NCBI GenBank assembly: GCA_944474755.1
Contig: OX104114.1
Coordinates: 82,446,623-82,510,622 of the forward strand
DNA: 64,000 bases
Direction of reading: 5' to 3'
Origin: Limnoperna fortunei
Taxonomy: Eukaryota > Mollusca > Bivalvia > Mytilida > Modiolidae
Shown here: positions 1 to 11,758 of the stretch, one piece after another
How the letters are laid out: each line of letters begins with the position of its first letter
Numbering within the stretch: position 1 is the first letter of the stretch
Notes under the pieces: model-generated
Databases searched by the model: none
What the model saw: the letters and a program-made list of their open reading frames with translations, nothing else
What the model was told of the DNA's origin: nothing
Position numbers and translations under genes: made by a program

Positions 1-245
1 GGTTCTACAGATAACCCTGACTTTATACCACAACTATAACACTATTTAAACAATGAGAGGATGGACATGATGGGGATTAGTACTTCACATTTCCTTTCTC
101 TAAATATCCTATCCAGACATAATTTAAACTGTTGTTCAGACTGCAGTCACATTTGTTGTTATTGTCAAAAATGATCTAATGACTTTTCCGTTATTCTATT
201 CCCATTTGGTACGTCCATTCTCAATATTGTGCACATGAATTCCGT

Positions 246-1617
246 CTAAAGGTTTATAGATATTAGTCTAGTTTGTAATAAAATATTTGTCCGGAATGTT
301 ATAGATATCCGACTGGTATTTTGTAGATATTTGTCTGGTTTGTAATAAAATATCTGTCCGGTATGTTATAGATATCCGACTGGTATTTTGTAGATATTTG
401 TCTGGTTTGTAATAAAATATTTGTCCGGTATGTTATAGATATCCGACTGGTATTTTGTAGATATTTGTCTGGTTTGTAATAAAATATTTGTCCGGTATGT
501 TATAGATATCCGACTGGTATTTTGTAGATATTTGTCTGGTTTGTAATAAAATATCTGTCTGGTATGTTATAGATATCCGACTGGTACTTTATAGATATTT
601 GTCTGGTATTTTATAAATGTCTCTCTGGAATGTTAGAGATATCTGTCTGGTTTGTTATAGATATCTGTCTGATATGTTAAAGATATCTGTCTGGTATGTT
701 ATAAATATCTCTCTGGAATGTTAGAGATATCTGTCTGGTATATTATATTTATATGGGATGTTAAAGATATTTGTCTGGTATTTTATAGATATCTGTCTGG
801 TATGTTATAAATATCTGACTGGTATGTTAGAGATATCTGTCTTGTATGTTATAGATATCTGTATCGTATGTTATAGATATATGTCTGGTTAATTATAGAT
901 ATCTGTCTGGTATATTATAGATATCTGTCTGGTATGTTATAGATATCTGTCTGGTATATTATAGATATTTGTCTTGTATGTTATAGATATCTGTCTGATA
1001 TGTTATAGATATTTGTCTGGTATTTTATAGATGTCTGTCTGGTATGTTATAGATATCTGTCTGGTATATTATAGATATCTATCCGTTATGTTATAGATCT
1101 CTGTCTGGTATGTTATAGATATTTGTCTGGTATGTTATAGAAAGCTGTCTGGTATGTTATAGATATCTGTCTGGTATGTTATAGATATCTGTCTAGTATG
1201 TTATAGATGTTATAGATATCTGTCTGGTATGTTATAGATAACTGTCTAGTATGTTATAGATATCTGTATAGTACGTTATAGATATCTGTATAGTATGTTA
1301 AATATATTTGTCTGATATGTTATAGATATCTGTCTGGTATGTTATAGATATCTGTCTGGTATGTTATAGATATCTGTTGGTTATGTTATAGATATCTGTT
1401 ATGTTATAGATATCTGTCTGTTGTATTATAGATATCTGTCTGGTATGTTATAGATATCTGTCTGGTATGTTATAGATATCTGTCTGGTACGTTATAGATA
1501 ACTGTATGGTACGTTATAGATATTTGTATAGTATGTTATAGATATCTGTCTGGTATGTTATAGATATCTGTCTGGTATGTTATATATATCTGTCTGTTAT
1601 GTTATAGATATTTATTC
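246..1617. repeat. 22-bp minisatellite with a 67-bp higher-order zone
   Basis: Tandem array of about 22-bp units built on TATGTTATAGATATCTGTC plus TGG. From about 258 to 600 the units form a 67-bp higher-order repeat of three diverged monomers (one containing GTAATAAAATAT, one CCGACTGG, one TTTGTCTGG). From about 600 to 1617 single monomers repeat with point changes and a few deletions. GATATC recurs in most monomers. No coding potential is seen. A short piece of the monomer (GATATTTGTCTGG) reappears at 2758, beyond the inserted element at 1619-2757, so that element appears to sit at or in the array edge. Confidence 0.95.
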
Positions 1618-1618
1618 T

Positions 1619-2757
1619 CGTATTAGTATTATTCCTGGAATTTGATTGGTCAGTTACACGTCTTTACAAAACTAATATACCCGGGGCGTTGCTTAAGATA
1701 TAATTCACGGAGGCTGTGGTTTATCATTGTTTTTCCACGGGGTGACCATTTATGTCGTATTATAAAATAACGACATAAATGGTCATCCCGTGGTAAAACA
1801 ATGATAAATCACAGCCTCCGTGAACTATTTCTATTCTAATAAGACAATTAGAGTACATTTATAATATTTTCGTACCTATAGAAAACACCATTTCCGCCAT
1901 AAACTGGCTGTTCCGTCAATGTAACACACAATATATTGCAACGGATAATTATAGCCGTGTCGCTATTTATAAGACTTATACGTCATATGCAATAGTTTTC
2001 CGGTGGGAGTTACAGTTTTGTAATTTGAACAGCCATTTAAAACACGCCCTTCTCTGCGCGTGTTGCTCATAGATAAGTCTTTTTTTTTTACCACAGTTGT
2101 GGTCTCAAAGCCTTTAAAGCACGTCATATTAGAATAAGTCATATACCCAGGTGTTGCTAACCGTTAATTTCACAATAATACGTAAGATGCGTGTATATGT
2201 GAAATGGTAATTGGTTTGCGTCATATACAGGATGATGAAATCTTGGACCAAATGTCCAAATGTGTTTTATTTTCAGCAGAAAACGAAACAAAAGATATTC
2301 AGTTTAACTAACAACGACGTCACACCATTATGACGTCTCTGCATGACATAAATAATTTTTTCAACATCTTTTTGAATCCAAACAACTGATTTTTTCGAGA
2401 AATGTAGGGTTCTACCAAAGGTAGTACCCTACACCTTGTAAAAAAGCGTCATTTTTATCAAATTTCAACCCAACTTTCTTTGATATTGATGAAAACGTTA
2501 TTTTAACGTCCACCATTGCGTTGACAAAGTACCTAAAAATCCATCATTTCAAACTAAAACCGGGGATAAATTCGTTATATACGTTCTTATCCGTAGATAT
2601 GGAAATTTTAATACCTTCAGCACCCTTGTACACCCTTCAGCTTCGTCTCAGGGCGCACTTGGGGCACTTCATGTGTTAAAATCTTCATATCTACGGATAT
2701 GAACGTATATAACTTATATTATCGCCGTATTAGTATTATTCCTGGAATTTGATTGAT
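1619..2757 (+). mobile_element. Repeat element bounded by 29-bp direct repeats
   Basis: The block begins and ends with the same 29-bp sequence (GTATTAGTATTATTCCTGGA..., at about 1620-1648 and 2729-2757). Near its right end it contains an internal inverted pair (ACGTTCTTATCCGTAGATAT at about 2580 against its complement near 2690-2710). A second, shorter copy lies reversed at 12430-13085. Compared with that copy, this one has an extra insertion of roughly 440 bp at about 1695-2140 that includes the hairpin at 1704-1824. No ORF for a transposase is seen, so it is probably non-autonomous. The class is unknown. Confidence 0.65.
1704..1824. repeat. 55-bp-arm hairpin
   Basis: Arms 1704-1758 and 1770-1824 are reverse complements with three mismatches around an 11-nt AT loop. 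The hairpin lies inside the extra segment that separates this element copy from the reversed copy at 12430-13085. Confidence 0.95.
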
Positions 2758-2759
2758 AT

Positions 2760-3884
2760 TTGTCTGGTCATCAAAAATCAATATTTCATTACACAGAAAA
2801 AAATGCGATTAGTATTTAATTATACTTGTAACAAAGCACATCTAATTATTGTACACTGTAATACCGTTATCTTAAACTAATGAGATTAAACGTACTGCAA
2901 AAATAGCAATCGGTGAAAAGTGATGAATATAGTGATGTTTTTTTCTTCCTTATGCTAAATAAACGTCTTTTAAACACTTTGTTTTGCATTATCACATAAC
3001 CGTTTCACTACGCGCCATATATCCAGATTGCGGTACCGGTATCCTTCTTTGGACTGGTTTTGTACAATGTGAACGTTCAGGGCTAAACTTGATGGGAATG
3101 TATCTTCGGTGTTTCAGCTATAAATTTACCGACTCTAAACAACTGCTCATGTGGCATTAAAACAAACCAACTCGTTGAACTGGTTTGCATTTTTATATCA
3201 TGAAAGATCTTTGTTAAAAAACTATATTATAAAATAAAATTTTGTAATATAACAAAAGAGTAGCCCATACATATGACACGTCTAAATTCTACATTTTCTA
3301 CAACTATCAGGTTTTTACCTAGTTTTAAATTACAAACTCGCTAACCTCCTTTTTGTGTGAAATATTGCTGCCTGGTTGTACTGCAGTCAACTCAAAGTAG
3401 CTATAGTGGTTTGAACCGTTTCTATTGGCTGACGACACTCCCTGCTTGATTCAATTAGTTGTTTTAGACCAAGAAATTGAAATTTTTCCATATATGCAAA
3501 CTGTATCATATTGCCATTAAAATTTTAATTGTAATTGAAACAAATTAAAAAAAAAGAATACGCAGTATAAGGTCGATACAATATATTGATATCACATACG
3601 TTAAATTGACAAAGAAATACAAAATAATTTGCTACCGGAATTGCGCTATATACTTTTATTATCTGGAACATTACTCTTCTGACAATAAAACAAATGAAGC
3701 CGAAGCCAAAGGTCATGTTAAAGGATATAAAAGGTAGAGTTAGATTTATTTAACTTATTCTGAAACATAAAGTTTTAGCTCGGGTTGGAGGAATTTATCT
3801 GTAAAGTATATGAAATTGTCACTCATTATTGCCTGACGCTGATCAATTTTTCGGAGTTTTATCATAAACATAAACCACGTAGAC
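2760..3884. other. AT-rich spacer, nothing recognised
   Basis: No coding exon, RNA gene or repeat that I recognise is found between the end of the first element and the left edge of duplicated unit 1. The 63-codon minus-strand frame at 3525-3716 has no homology that I can see and is taken as chance. Confidence 0.5.
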
Positions 3885-4324
3885 ATCGTTTAAAGAAATG
3901 ACTGTTATTTTCAATTCATTACCATGTATTCCAGTTAATCAGTTCTTGCAGTAATCATAGGACTTCAATGACGTAAATTTGGACCTGTTATCGTTTATTT
4001 TGCCAAACTTTAATCAAAGTTTTACTTAAGATTATCTGTATTACTCAATTCTGCAATGTTTATTTGCAACTCATTGTACAATGTTATAACTTATATCGGT
4101 CATCAACAAATTCCGTCAAATTGACCTATGTCGTATTTACCTATGTTCGGAAAGTGTAGTGTTGGAATACTTTGTAAATAATTTATAATCATTAAAGAAA
4201 AAACAAATTGTTTCTTTTATTATGAGGAATAATTTTACCGAACAACTTAATTGTATATACATTAACATACTATTAATTTGTTTCCGTTTATTACTTTTCA
4301 AAAGCTTTACGACACAGTTGTCAG

Positions 4325-4405
4325 TTTGTTTGAATGAGGTTTAAGGTCAGTTTTAGTAATTTTACAGCTATATCACGGCGTCTAGATTTGTATTGACCAA
4401 ATAAA
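4325..4405 (-). repeat. SINE tail fragment (unit 1)
   Basis: Reversed 3' tail of the common SINE (GTTTAA...TTTTACAGCTATATCACGGCGTC). It is shared with 24305-24385 in unit 2, so it predates the duplication. Confidence 0.7.
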
Positions 4406-5064
4406 GTATATTGAAATCTACATATGACTGTGTCCTTAAGATTTGCAAAAAAACCCGTACCATATTGGAGATTTCTCGAAATTTGTAAAATTTGTAATAT
4501 GACATAACTTAGTTGTGGAAAACTCCATCCTTGTAGCTCCTTGTTAATGCAAACTTGATCATCCTATCAATAAATAACAATTAACTGTAAAAATATTCAG
4601 GTTTTTATATTTCACAGTTCATATTTATATGTGATACGTTTGAAAAAGTATAATGCATGACGAACGCTTTTGACGTTTGAGTGAGTATTTATGGTAGATC
4701 ATAAACATTTTATATAAAATTTCTAATAGTTGACTGCTTTTTCTTGTCAAAGATCGTATTCGTAAATATTATTGGCTGTGAAAATATGCAGTAAATCATT
4801 CACAGTTTCATGAGTTTATAATTTATGTAAACGTTTCCAAATGAACTACATAAGATGAAAGCTTACTACATTTGAGTAACTTTTTAAATTAGATCATAAA
4901 TATTTTTTTAATTTAATAATTACTTAACGACCAGAAAACAAATAAAAAAAAATAATATTGCAGCTATATTCAGGAAAAGAACAAGTTAACAAACATTACA
5001 TTCATCCCGAAAAAGAGATCGGACATAGGGAACACAATTTTTTGCCCATGGACAAGTATGGAGT

Positions 5065-5340
5065 ATGAGTAGGGGCGGAAAACTCAGCCCCCTGCAGCAG
5101 CCACAACAAGCCACTCCTTCTCGAAATCTACAAAAGTGCTCTCCATCGTGCAAGGAGCGTTGCAGTCTCCAAACACGTCACTCACTACGGTCCGCGGCCA
5201 GGCCCTCCACACCATGGCCTGACAACCGCCAACCAGAGGGGCTCTCCCATCCGCCACCCGAGGAAGCCCGGGACACTCCGGGGGTCGAGCACTGGGACCC
5301 TCCCACGCTTGTATGGTCCCAGTCATTAAATACCTGTGTT
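5065..5340 (+). repeat. GC-rich interspersed repeat
   Basis: GC-rich block unlike its AT-rich surroundings, containing the words TCCGCCACCCGAGGA and GGGTCGAGCACTGGG. Diverged relatives occur at 27590-27720, 53590-53770, 57525-57790 and, reversed, 54050-54240. Open frames run through it on both strands, but the other copies have stops and indels, so I treat it as non-coding repeat DNA. It is absent from the matching place in unit 2. Confidence 0.7.
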
Positions 5341-6169
5341 TAAAAATTTGCTACCATTAAAAAGGGTGGCAGCAAAACATTTAAATGAAATTAGTTAGAA
5401 ATCAACGAAATGTATATTTAAATTTCTATAGGAATAAAGCAATCACGTCTGTCGACCGCTTTTTTGCATGTTTGTATAATTTGCGTTTAAAGTTGAAATT
5501 TCACTATATGTCACATTCCAAACGAACCACCTTTCCGTTCAACTTTGACAACGATCACCTTTTTATAGAATTAAGTTATAAATCGATTAATTCGTTATTA
5601 AATTTTCTAGCGGAATATATTATCAGCTTTTCATCGCGTTCTACAAGTTGAACACAATTTAGAATCAAAGTTGATTGAAAAAACGTGCCGAATTTAGTCG
5701 AGAAAAAATACTTCCGGTCAAGTTTTAAATAATCAAAGTCAAAAGAATCTTATATACAACGTGTAGAACTTTTATATTATCTTTCAGAATCCGTTTGAAT
5801 TATATTGCTTTGTTCAAAACTTTAGAAAAAACTTATACTACAAAAGTTAAGCAGGAAACCCTACCGGTTTTCTCATTACCGCAGATTATGGTCTCACTGA
5901 AACCCATTTAAACCTTTTCTAACAAGTTCGAAAAACTCGTTGATTAAAATGTCCCGTCGTTTCAATTAGGAAAACTTGCGATTGTCATTTTCCACCAAAC
6001 AAATTCTATCAATTTACCGCAATTGAGTATTGTATTTATCCAAACAGTAAAATGTTCGGCCATTATAAACTTTGAACATGTTATTGTTTTGACTAGATAT
6101 ATATAGTAATCAATTCGGCTTGGAGTGCTAGAATCTATATATATCATATATAATTTGACAAGTCTAATA

Positions 6170-6422
6170 AGGGCCTCAGTGGCCGAGTGGCTAAGGTAGT
6201 TTGTCTACTATTTATCACGTGGTCTGTCAACACTGAGATTGCGGGTTCGATTCAGGCAGGGTTTACTCGACTCCAATCTTAATTGACAAGGATTGCCAGT
6301 TTTTCTACCGCAGGTCGGTATTTTTCTCTGGGTACTCCGGCTTCCTCCCCCAATAAAAACTGGACGCCATGATATAGCTGAAAAATGGCTGAAAGTGGCG
6401 TTAAACATCATCAAACACACAA
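6170..6422 (+). mobile_element. tRNA-derived SINE, full length, with target-site duplication
   Basis: The head resembles a Ser/Leu-type tRNA gene: box A GGCCGAGTGGCTAAGG and box B GGGTTCGATTC. The body contains TTAATTGACAAGGATTGCC and GGGTACTCCGGCTTCC. The tail is ATGATATAGCTGAAAAATGG through GTGGCGTTAAA and a CA-rich end. ACAAGTCTAATA flanks it on both sides (6158-6169 and 6423-6434). The paralogous site near 26670-26690 in unit 2 is empty, so it inserted after the segmental duplication. Confidence 0.93.
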
Positions 6423-6809
6423 ACAAGTCTAATATTAGACAACGAACTCTTCGAGGTGACATGTTACACGTTCTTCTTATTTATCTCAACTTTACGCCTG
6501 TTTTGCTGAGTTCTGTGTGTGATGCAGATGCGTATTTGAATAATTGAAATATTTTATTCAAATTAGCACATTTAACAGGACTAAAAAATTATGTTATTTC
6601 GCTGAAAATACATTTCAAATGAAATGCACTCAACTCTGTTAATAAATTACCAAACATATAAAATATTATTTATTTTGCGTTCGCTAATTATTTTCAACGT
6701 GTTTATGACGTTGTTTTTAACAGAACGTTCTATATACCGCTAAGGTACCGTGAATGACGACGCAAAATGAATCTTATTAGCATTAAACTTAAATTTAAAT
6801 TTAAATCTA

Positions 6810-7050
6810 GGGACCTCGGTGACCGAGCGTTTAAAGTAGTCACCTACTATTGATCACGTGGTCTGTCAACACTGCGCCAGAGAGTACTCGACTCCAATTT
6901 TTTTTTGGCAATAATCGAGAGTTTTGATACCACAGGTAGGGGGTTTTCTCTGGGTACTGCGGCTTTCTACCCAATAAAAAACAAGAGGCCATGATATAGC
7001 TGAAAAATTGCTGAAAATTGCGTTATACACCATTCAAACAAAACAAGACA
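6810..7050 (+). mobile_element. tRNA-derived SINE, diverged
   Basis: Same family as 6170-6422: GACCTCGGTGACCGAGCG head, ATTGATCACGTGGTCTGTC, CAATAAAAAACAAGAGGCC and ATGATATAGCTGAAAAATTG tail. It lacks the box B region (deletion after CAACACTG). AT-rich flanks (TAAATTTAAATT type) prevent a clear target-site call. Confidence 0.85.
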
Positions 7051-7149
7051 AACTTTAATTTTAATTTAAATAAACAAATTACACAAAAATGAAACATTGT
7101 AAGTTTATTGATGTTACAAATACGCCGTATAATATTTTGCGCAAAACTG

Positions 7150-7660
7150 TGTTTTAGAAAGAGACAATTTTGGCGGAGGCAGTGTTATGATTTGGGCCGC
7201 TATCTCTTACGCCAGGAACACACAGCTGATACATATCCAAGGCAATCTTAACGCTGTTACGACCGCATTTATTGCCCGTAATTGACATTCAAAAAGAAAG
7301 TTTTAAACACGACAATGCCCGACCACATACAGCACATGAAACAGTAGATTTTGTAGAGCAACAGAATGTCAATGTGAACCGTTGGCCATCACAATCTCCG
7401 TATCTTAACCCAATTGAACATCTGTGGGATGAACTGGATCGGAGCGTGCGTTAACGACAACCGCAAAATCTGCAACAAGTAGAGCAAGCACTTCAGTATG
7501 AGTGGCAAAGGATACCGCGTGTTTGTACAAAACGTTTAATTGAACCCATGCCAAGAAGAGTAAGGGCTGTGTTACAAGAAAATGGTGGGCACAACAGATA
7601 CTTGCATTTTTTGCGTGATTTATTGACATTATGCGACAAAATGTAATATTGCATTGCAAA
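7150..7660 (+). pseudogene. Tc1-like transposase remnant (DD34E)
   Basis: C-terminal half of a Tc1/mariner-superfamily transposase. Readable blocks are GGGSVMIWAAIS (from about 7172), a frame change near 7265-7275, then HDNARPHTAHETVDF with the second catalytic Asp, and SPYLNPIEHLWDELDR with the catalytic Glu. There are 34 residues between Asp and Glu. A TAA at 7452-7454 interrupts it and the frame resumes with RQPQNLQQVEQAL. The N-terminal DNA-binding half is missing. It cannot encode an active enzyme. Two interspersed SINEs lie just upstream. Confidence 0.93.
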
Positions 7661-7799
7661 AGAACTCATGAACAAGAATTGTGCCAATTTTTTACATTTC
7701 TGTATCAATTATTTATATGATAAATTGTTAAAATAATACATGAAGTAAAATTCCCATTTTGGTGTATGGAGCGTTTCTTTTTTGATTGAGTATATAAAT

Positions 7800-8555
7800 T
7801 ATTCCTACTCGTGGCTTTGATCTCTTCCAAATAAGTCATGATGTTCACTTGAGTACATATTCAGTGGTGAATAGTTACTGAAGTTTTATGTTATAAAAGT
7901 TAAAATTGAACAAGTGTACGTGGTGTTTTATGGAGTAAGTTATGCTTTGTGGACATGACACAAGAAATAATATATTGCCATGATATAGCTCTAAAGTGAC
8001 TGATTAGATGTTTATCTCTACTGGCTTCTGACTATAATAAACACGACGTTGGTCACTTGTGTACACCTTATTACATCATTTTGTTGTTATTTATCTATTT
8101 GTTGTAGTTTTGAAGTCTTTTGTTGTTTGTTGTGGTCATGGATTTTCTGTTGCCCATTGCTTTCTTATTTAGCACTAAAATATTGTTCCTTTCATAACGC
8201 TTCGGTACTTGTCTATAACCCGATACAAATCATGATATTTGTTTAAAAACTGGATCAAGTAAAATATCTTTATACAACACTTCCTGGTATGTAAATTTTC
8301 CGTTCACAGACTGCTTTGAATAATCATTGGATTCATAACAAGATGTGATAACATGCGGACAAATTTTGGCTCAAGATAACAATGAACTGGTCATTACTCT
8401 GGAGAATTAACATCAGCGTTCGGCAATAGTTTAAACATACGGACCTTAAATGTAGCCAGCGTCGCTGTTTTTGCTCCAAATTGGACCGTATTTCAGGTTT
8501 TGATCCTTGTCGCAATTGCTCTAAGCTGTGTTCTGTTTTTAGTTTCTGGCTATTG
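7800..8555. other. AT-rich spacer, nothing recognised
   Basis: No exon or repeat that I can name. Short frames at 8049-8246 and 8333-8560 show no domain or splice context. Confidence 0.45.
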
Positions 8556-8559
8556 ATCA

Positions 8560-8965
8560 ACTATGTCAGTGTTGATGCTATTAGTGTTGTTGGTCATAAG
8601 CTTGATAGCTCTTTGTCATAAGCAGAGGCTGTCGTATCTAGGTGATTCACCAAGTGAGCTAGCTTTTATTTTTTACCTGCAAGACCATTAATGTTGTCAT
8701 CAAGTTTGTGATTTTTCTACCCTTGATGCTTACACTTTCAGCTCATTAATCCAGAGGGTCAAACATGATTTTTTCAAGGAAGATAGTAAACAGGATCGGT
8801 GACAGCAGACAACCTTACTTGACTTAAACTGTTGTAAACTGCACTGTTGTATAGGCTCTAATCAAGCTGGCATTAATGGTAGATCAGAGGGCAGCATGCC
8901 TGCCAAATGGTTTATTAAAGTCCACTAAGAGAGGTTAGAGATCTGTCTGATGTATCTTATTTTGT
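8560..8965 (-). pseudogene. Non-LTR retrotransposon reverse transcriptase fragment
   Basis: Read on the minus strand, the frame shows a degenerate RT. LVDFNKPFGRH (about 8900) stands in the place of the motif-A VDFxKAFD block. CLLSPILFTIFLEKIM (about 8770-8815) is the classic QGCxLSPxLFNxxLE block. IKGRKITNL follows, where RFADD would come next. Several stops and a missing FADD block show it is dead. It resembles Jockey/RTE-type LINEs, but the clade is not resolved. Confidence 0.85.
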
Positions 8966-9221
8966 TAGAACTTAATTTTGATACTATAGTGATACTGTTC
9001 TTAATTAAAGGTTGATGTTGTAATATTTGTTGATATAAGCACTTTAGAGCACAATTGTCTGTTGATAATTAATGCCCAAACTGTTGACATTATAATTGCT
9101 ATATTATTCCAATATCACAGTAACTTTTCAGTAGAACACGTGATCGACAAATATCCATTATTATCGCCGCCTAGGCGATATATTTTTATCGCCGCCCTCC
9201 TGGGCGGGGCGGCGATATATT

Positions 9222-9895
9222 TGTATTCACTTTCGTTGCTAACGATGGATAAAGGAGAAAATATTTCGAAGTACACTTAGTTATCATAAATGAACAGAAT
9301 TTTGCTACAAAGAATGTCAATCATTTAACTTGGGTGAAAAATCAAGATAATATATTAGGATCGCCTGCAAAATGCTTGGGTGATATCAAAGTTTCATGTA
9401 ATAATAAGTTTTTGTTGATAGTCTATTTACGGAAGTTAATAATGCAGGGAGGCCCATTTTATCCTGGTACTTTGTCTTTCGGTGATAGCTCTATCGACGA
9501 GCGTAGCTTTGAAAAACTGGAAACCAGAATAAAAGGCTATTTTGAGTATACAATTCCGGAGTCCGCTGACATTTGTAACATTCAATAAATAAGTGTTATG
9601 TCAATAATTTAATTGAACCACGTGAATATTAGTTTTAATTTAATTATATTTATGATTCAATATATGACAAAAGATTACATGTGCGCAAATTTATAAATCA
9701 CCAATTCAAACTAGCCACAACCTCACGATTAAGCTTTAAATAGAACTTTATAGGGGAAAAGTTCAAATGCCTTCTTTTTGAAATTTCAATGCTTTCTAAG
9801 CGAATATTCATTAGATAGTCCATAGAAAGTGTGTGTTTTAGTTCGATTGATATCTGAGATGCCTGCTACGCAAGCTTTCATGTTAAAAAAACAAC
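9222..9895 (+). repeat. Tandemly duplicated ~700-bp segment, copy 1
   Basis: Aligns in order with 10024-10735, about 800 bp downstream, with shared words such as TCGTTGCTAA, AAATGAACAGAATTTTG, GGTACTTTGTCTT and CTACGCAAGC. An 84-codon frame (9334-9588) reads through copy 1 but is broken by frameshifts and stops in copy 2, so coding is doubtful. A GC-rich double hairpin (9162-9216) lies at its left edge. Confidence 0.8.
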
Positions 9896-10023
9896 ATAGA
9901 TATAAACGTGCTTTACAATGCGTCCCGTAAAATTATTATCAATTCTTTTTGACAAAATCGTGCAGAATGCAAAATACATCGGCGGCGAACTGATGCTTTG
10001 CATCAAAAGTTTTTTGTTTGTAT

Positions 10024-10735
10024 TTGTATTCATTTTCGTTGCTAAGGATGGATCAATTAGAAAATGTTTTGAAGTATACGTAGTTACCATTAAATGAACA
10101 GAATTTTGTCAAAGTATGTCAATCATTCAAGCAGAGTGAAAAATGTAGAGAAAATATAACATTGGACTGCAAAAATGTTTGGGCGATATCACATTTTCAT
10201 GCAATGATGAAATATTTTTGGTATACTCTATACGGAAATTAATAATAGAGGGAGACCATTTTGTTCTGGTACTTTGTCTTCGGTGATAGCGCTATCGATA
10301 AGCGTAGCTTTGAAAAATCTAAAACCAGAATAAAAAGGCTATTTTGTGTAAACAATTTCGGATGAAAATCGAACACAAGAATAAACGGATATTTTATGTA
10401 TACAATTCAGGAGTATGCCATCGTTTGTAAGATGCAATAAATAAAAGTTAAGTAAATTATTTATTTCATTGAACCACATGAACATTAGTTTTAATTCGAG
10501 GATATTTATGATTATATATATAACAAAGATTACATTTGCGCAAATTTAGAAATCGGTAATTCAAATTAATCCCATCTACCGGACTAGGGAAAAAGTTCCA
10601 ATGCCTTTTTTTTATAATTTGCAATTTAGCGAATTTTATTATATAGTCCTTACAAATAGTATGTTTTTATTTTGATCTAAATCCGACATGCTCGCTTCTT
10701 GCTACGCAAGCCTTTATGTTATATAAATCAACTTC
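10024..10735 (+). repeat. Tandemly duplicated ~700-bp segment, copy 2
   Basis: Diverged partner of 9222-9895, with several indels. A short word at its left side (GGCGGCGAACTGATGC, 9981) recurs once more at about 11381, which suggests a third, truncated copy next to the sulfotransferase 5' end. Confidence 0.8.
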
Positions 10736-10844
10736 GATTATTTATGCATACATTTTTCAAGCTAACCTAATGCATTTGTTATATCAGATTATCTGTCTCG
10801 TATAGCTGCCATATTGTCCAGATGATTTGTATTTGCATTTATTG

Positions 10845-11015
10845 TTTTTGTTTGTTTTAATGGTTTTTAACGCCTCTGTTTAGCATTTTTTCAGCTAAAC
10901 TGGCGTCCAGTTTTATGGGGTTTGTTGTTGTTTTGTTTTGTTTTTTTTTTTTGGGGGGGGGGTTGCCCGCAGTTCACGGAGAAAAATCCCGACAACCGGT
11001 AGGACAAATTTTGCA
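10845..11015 (-). mobile_element. SINE fragment
   Basis: Reversed tail and body: TTTAACGCC, TTTTTCAGCTAAACTGGCGTCCAG, then a T/G homopolymer expansion (10923-10972) and GGAGAAAAATCCCGACAACC. The tRNA head is missing. Confidence 0.75.
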
Positions 11016-11221
11016 TTGAAGCAAAAAAAAAAACATTCAAGGTTACGAACGTTTTATTACAATACATGCAGCCCCTAAGCCAAGCGTGTTAAGTGCAGCA
11101 AATGACACTATTGTGTCTAAAATACATGATGTTCATGTATGAGTTGAATAAAATACTGACTTAAAGCTTCTATGACTCATTACAAGATTATATATTACAA
11201 CAGCACAGAACGTAAAATAAC

Positions 11222-11370
11222 TTAATTGACAAGGATTGCCAGTTTTCCTATCGAAGGTCGGGGACTTTCTCCGTGTACTCCGGTTTCCCAATAAAAACTG
11301 CATTCATAAATGATATAGCTGAAAAATTGCTGAAAGTGGCGTAAAACAATAATTAAACAGACAAACATGT
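11222..11370 (+). mobile_element. SINE fragment, headless
   Basis: Body and tail only: TTAATTGACAAGGATTGCC, TACTCCGGTTTCCC, ATGATATAGCTGAAAAATTG, GTGGCG. It lies about 180 bp upstream of the first recognised sulfotransferase exon. Confidence 0.8.
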
Positions 11371-11550
11371 AGAATAATTCGGCGGCGAATTGATGCTGTG
11401 GATCAACAGTTTTTCTTTTTATTTATTTACGATGCTTTTAGTCAATTGTAAATTATGAACTGGCAATAAAAACAATTTTTAATGTGAATGTAACAATGTG
11501 TGACGGTAGATTTCATGTCGGTGAAAAAAAATACTATTTATTTGTTTCAG

Positions 11551-11758
11551 GATAAAACGTGTATCTAGTGGAAGAACAAATCAGCCAGACATAACAGTTT
11601 ATGGTACACTTTATTCTAAATACAAATCATGCAGGTTTTGTGTGCTCGGAATTTAAAATCATCCGGAACAGTGTTGTTATATATTATTTCCGCTGGATTT
11701 TTTTGGGCAGTGATTATAAACGAAGGCATTGTCACACTTTACGAAAATTACAGACGAG
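11551..11758 (+). CDS. Sulfotransferase gene 1, exon with start codon
   Basis: The acceptor TTTGTTTCAG ends at 11550, UTR runs to 11628, the ATG is at 11629 and the donor G|GTAACT follows 11758. It encodes the cytoplasmic end and signal anchor (MQVLCARNLKSSG, then hydrophobic TVLLYIISAGFFWAVII). The same layout is found at 28561-28745 in gene 2, only about half identical in protein. Confidence 0.8.

Noticed and set aside
5065..5343. 92-codon GC-rich open frame
   Set aside because: Lies in an interspersed repeat whose other copies (27590, 53590, 54050, 57525) are broken; open frames occur on both strands because the block is GC-rich.
6171..6260. Possible tRNA-Ser/Leu gene
   Set aside because: Boxes A and B match, but no cloverleaf with a paired acceptor stem forms and the sequence runs on into the SINE body and tail.
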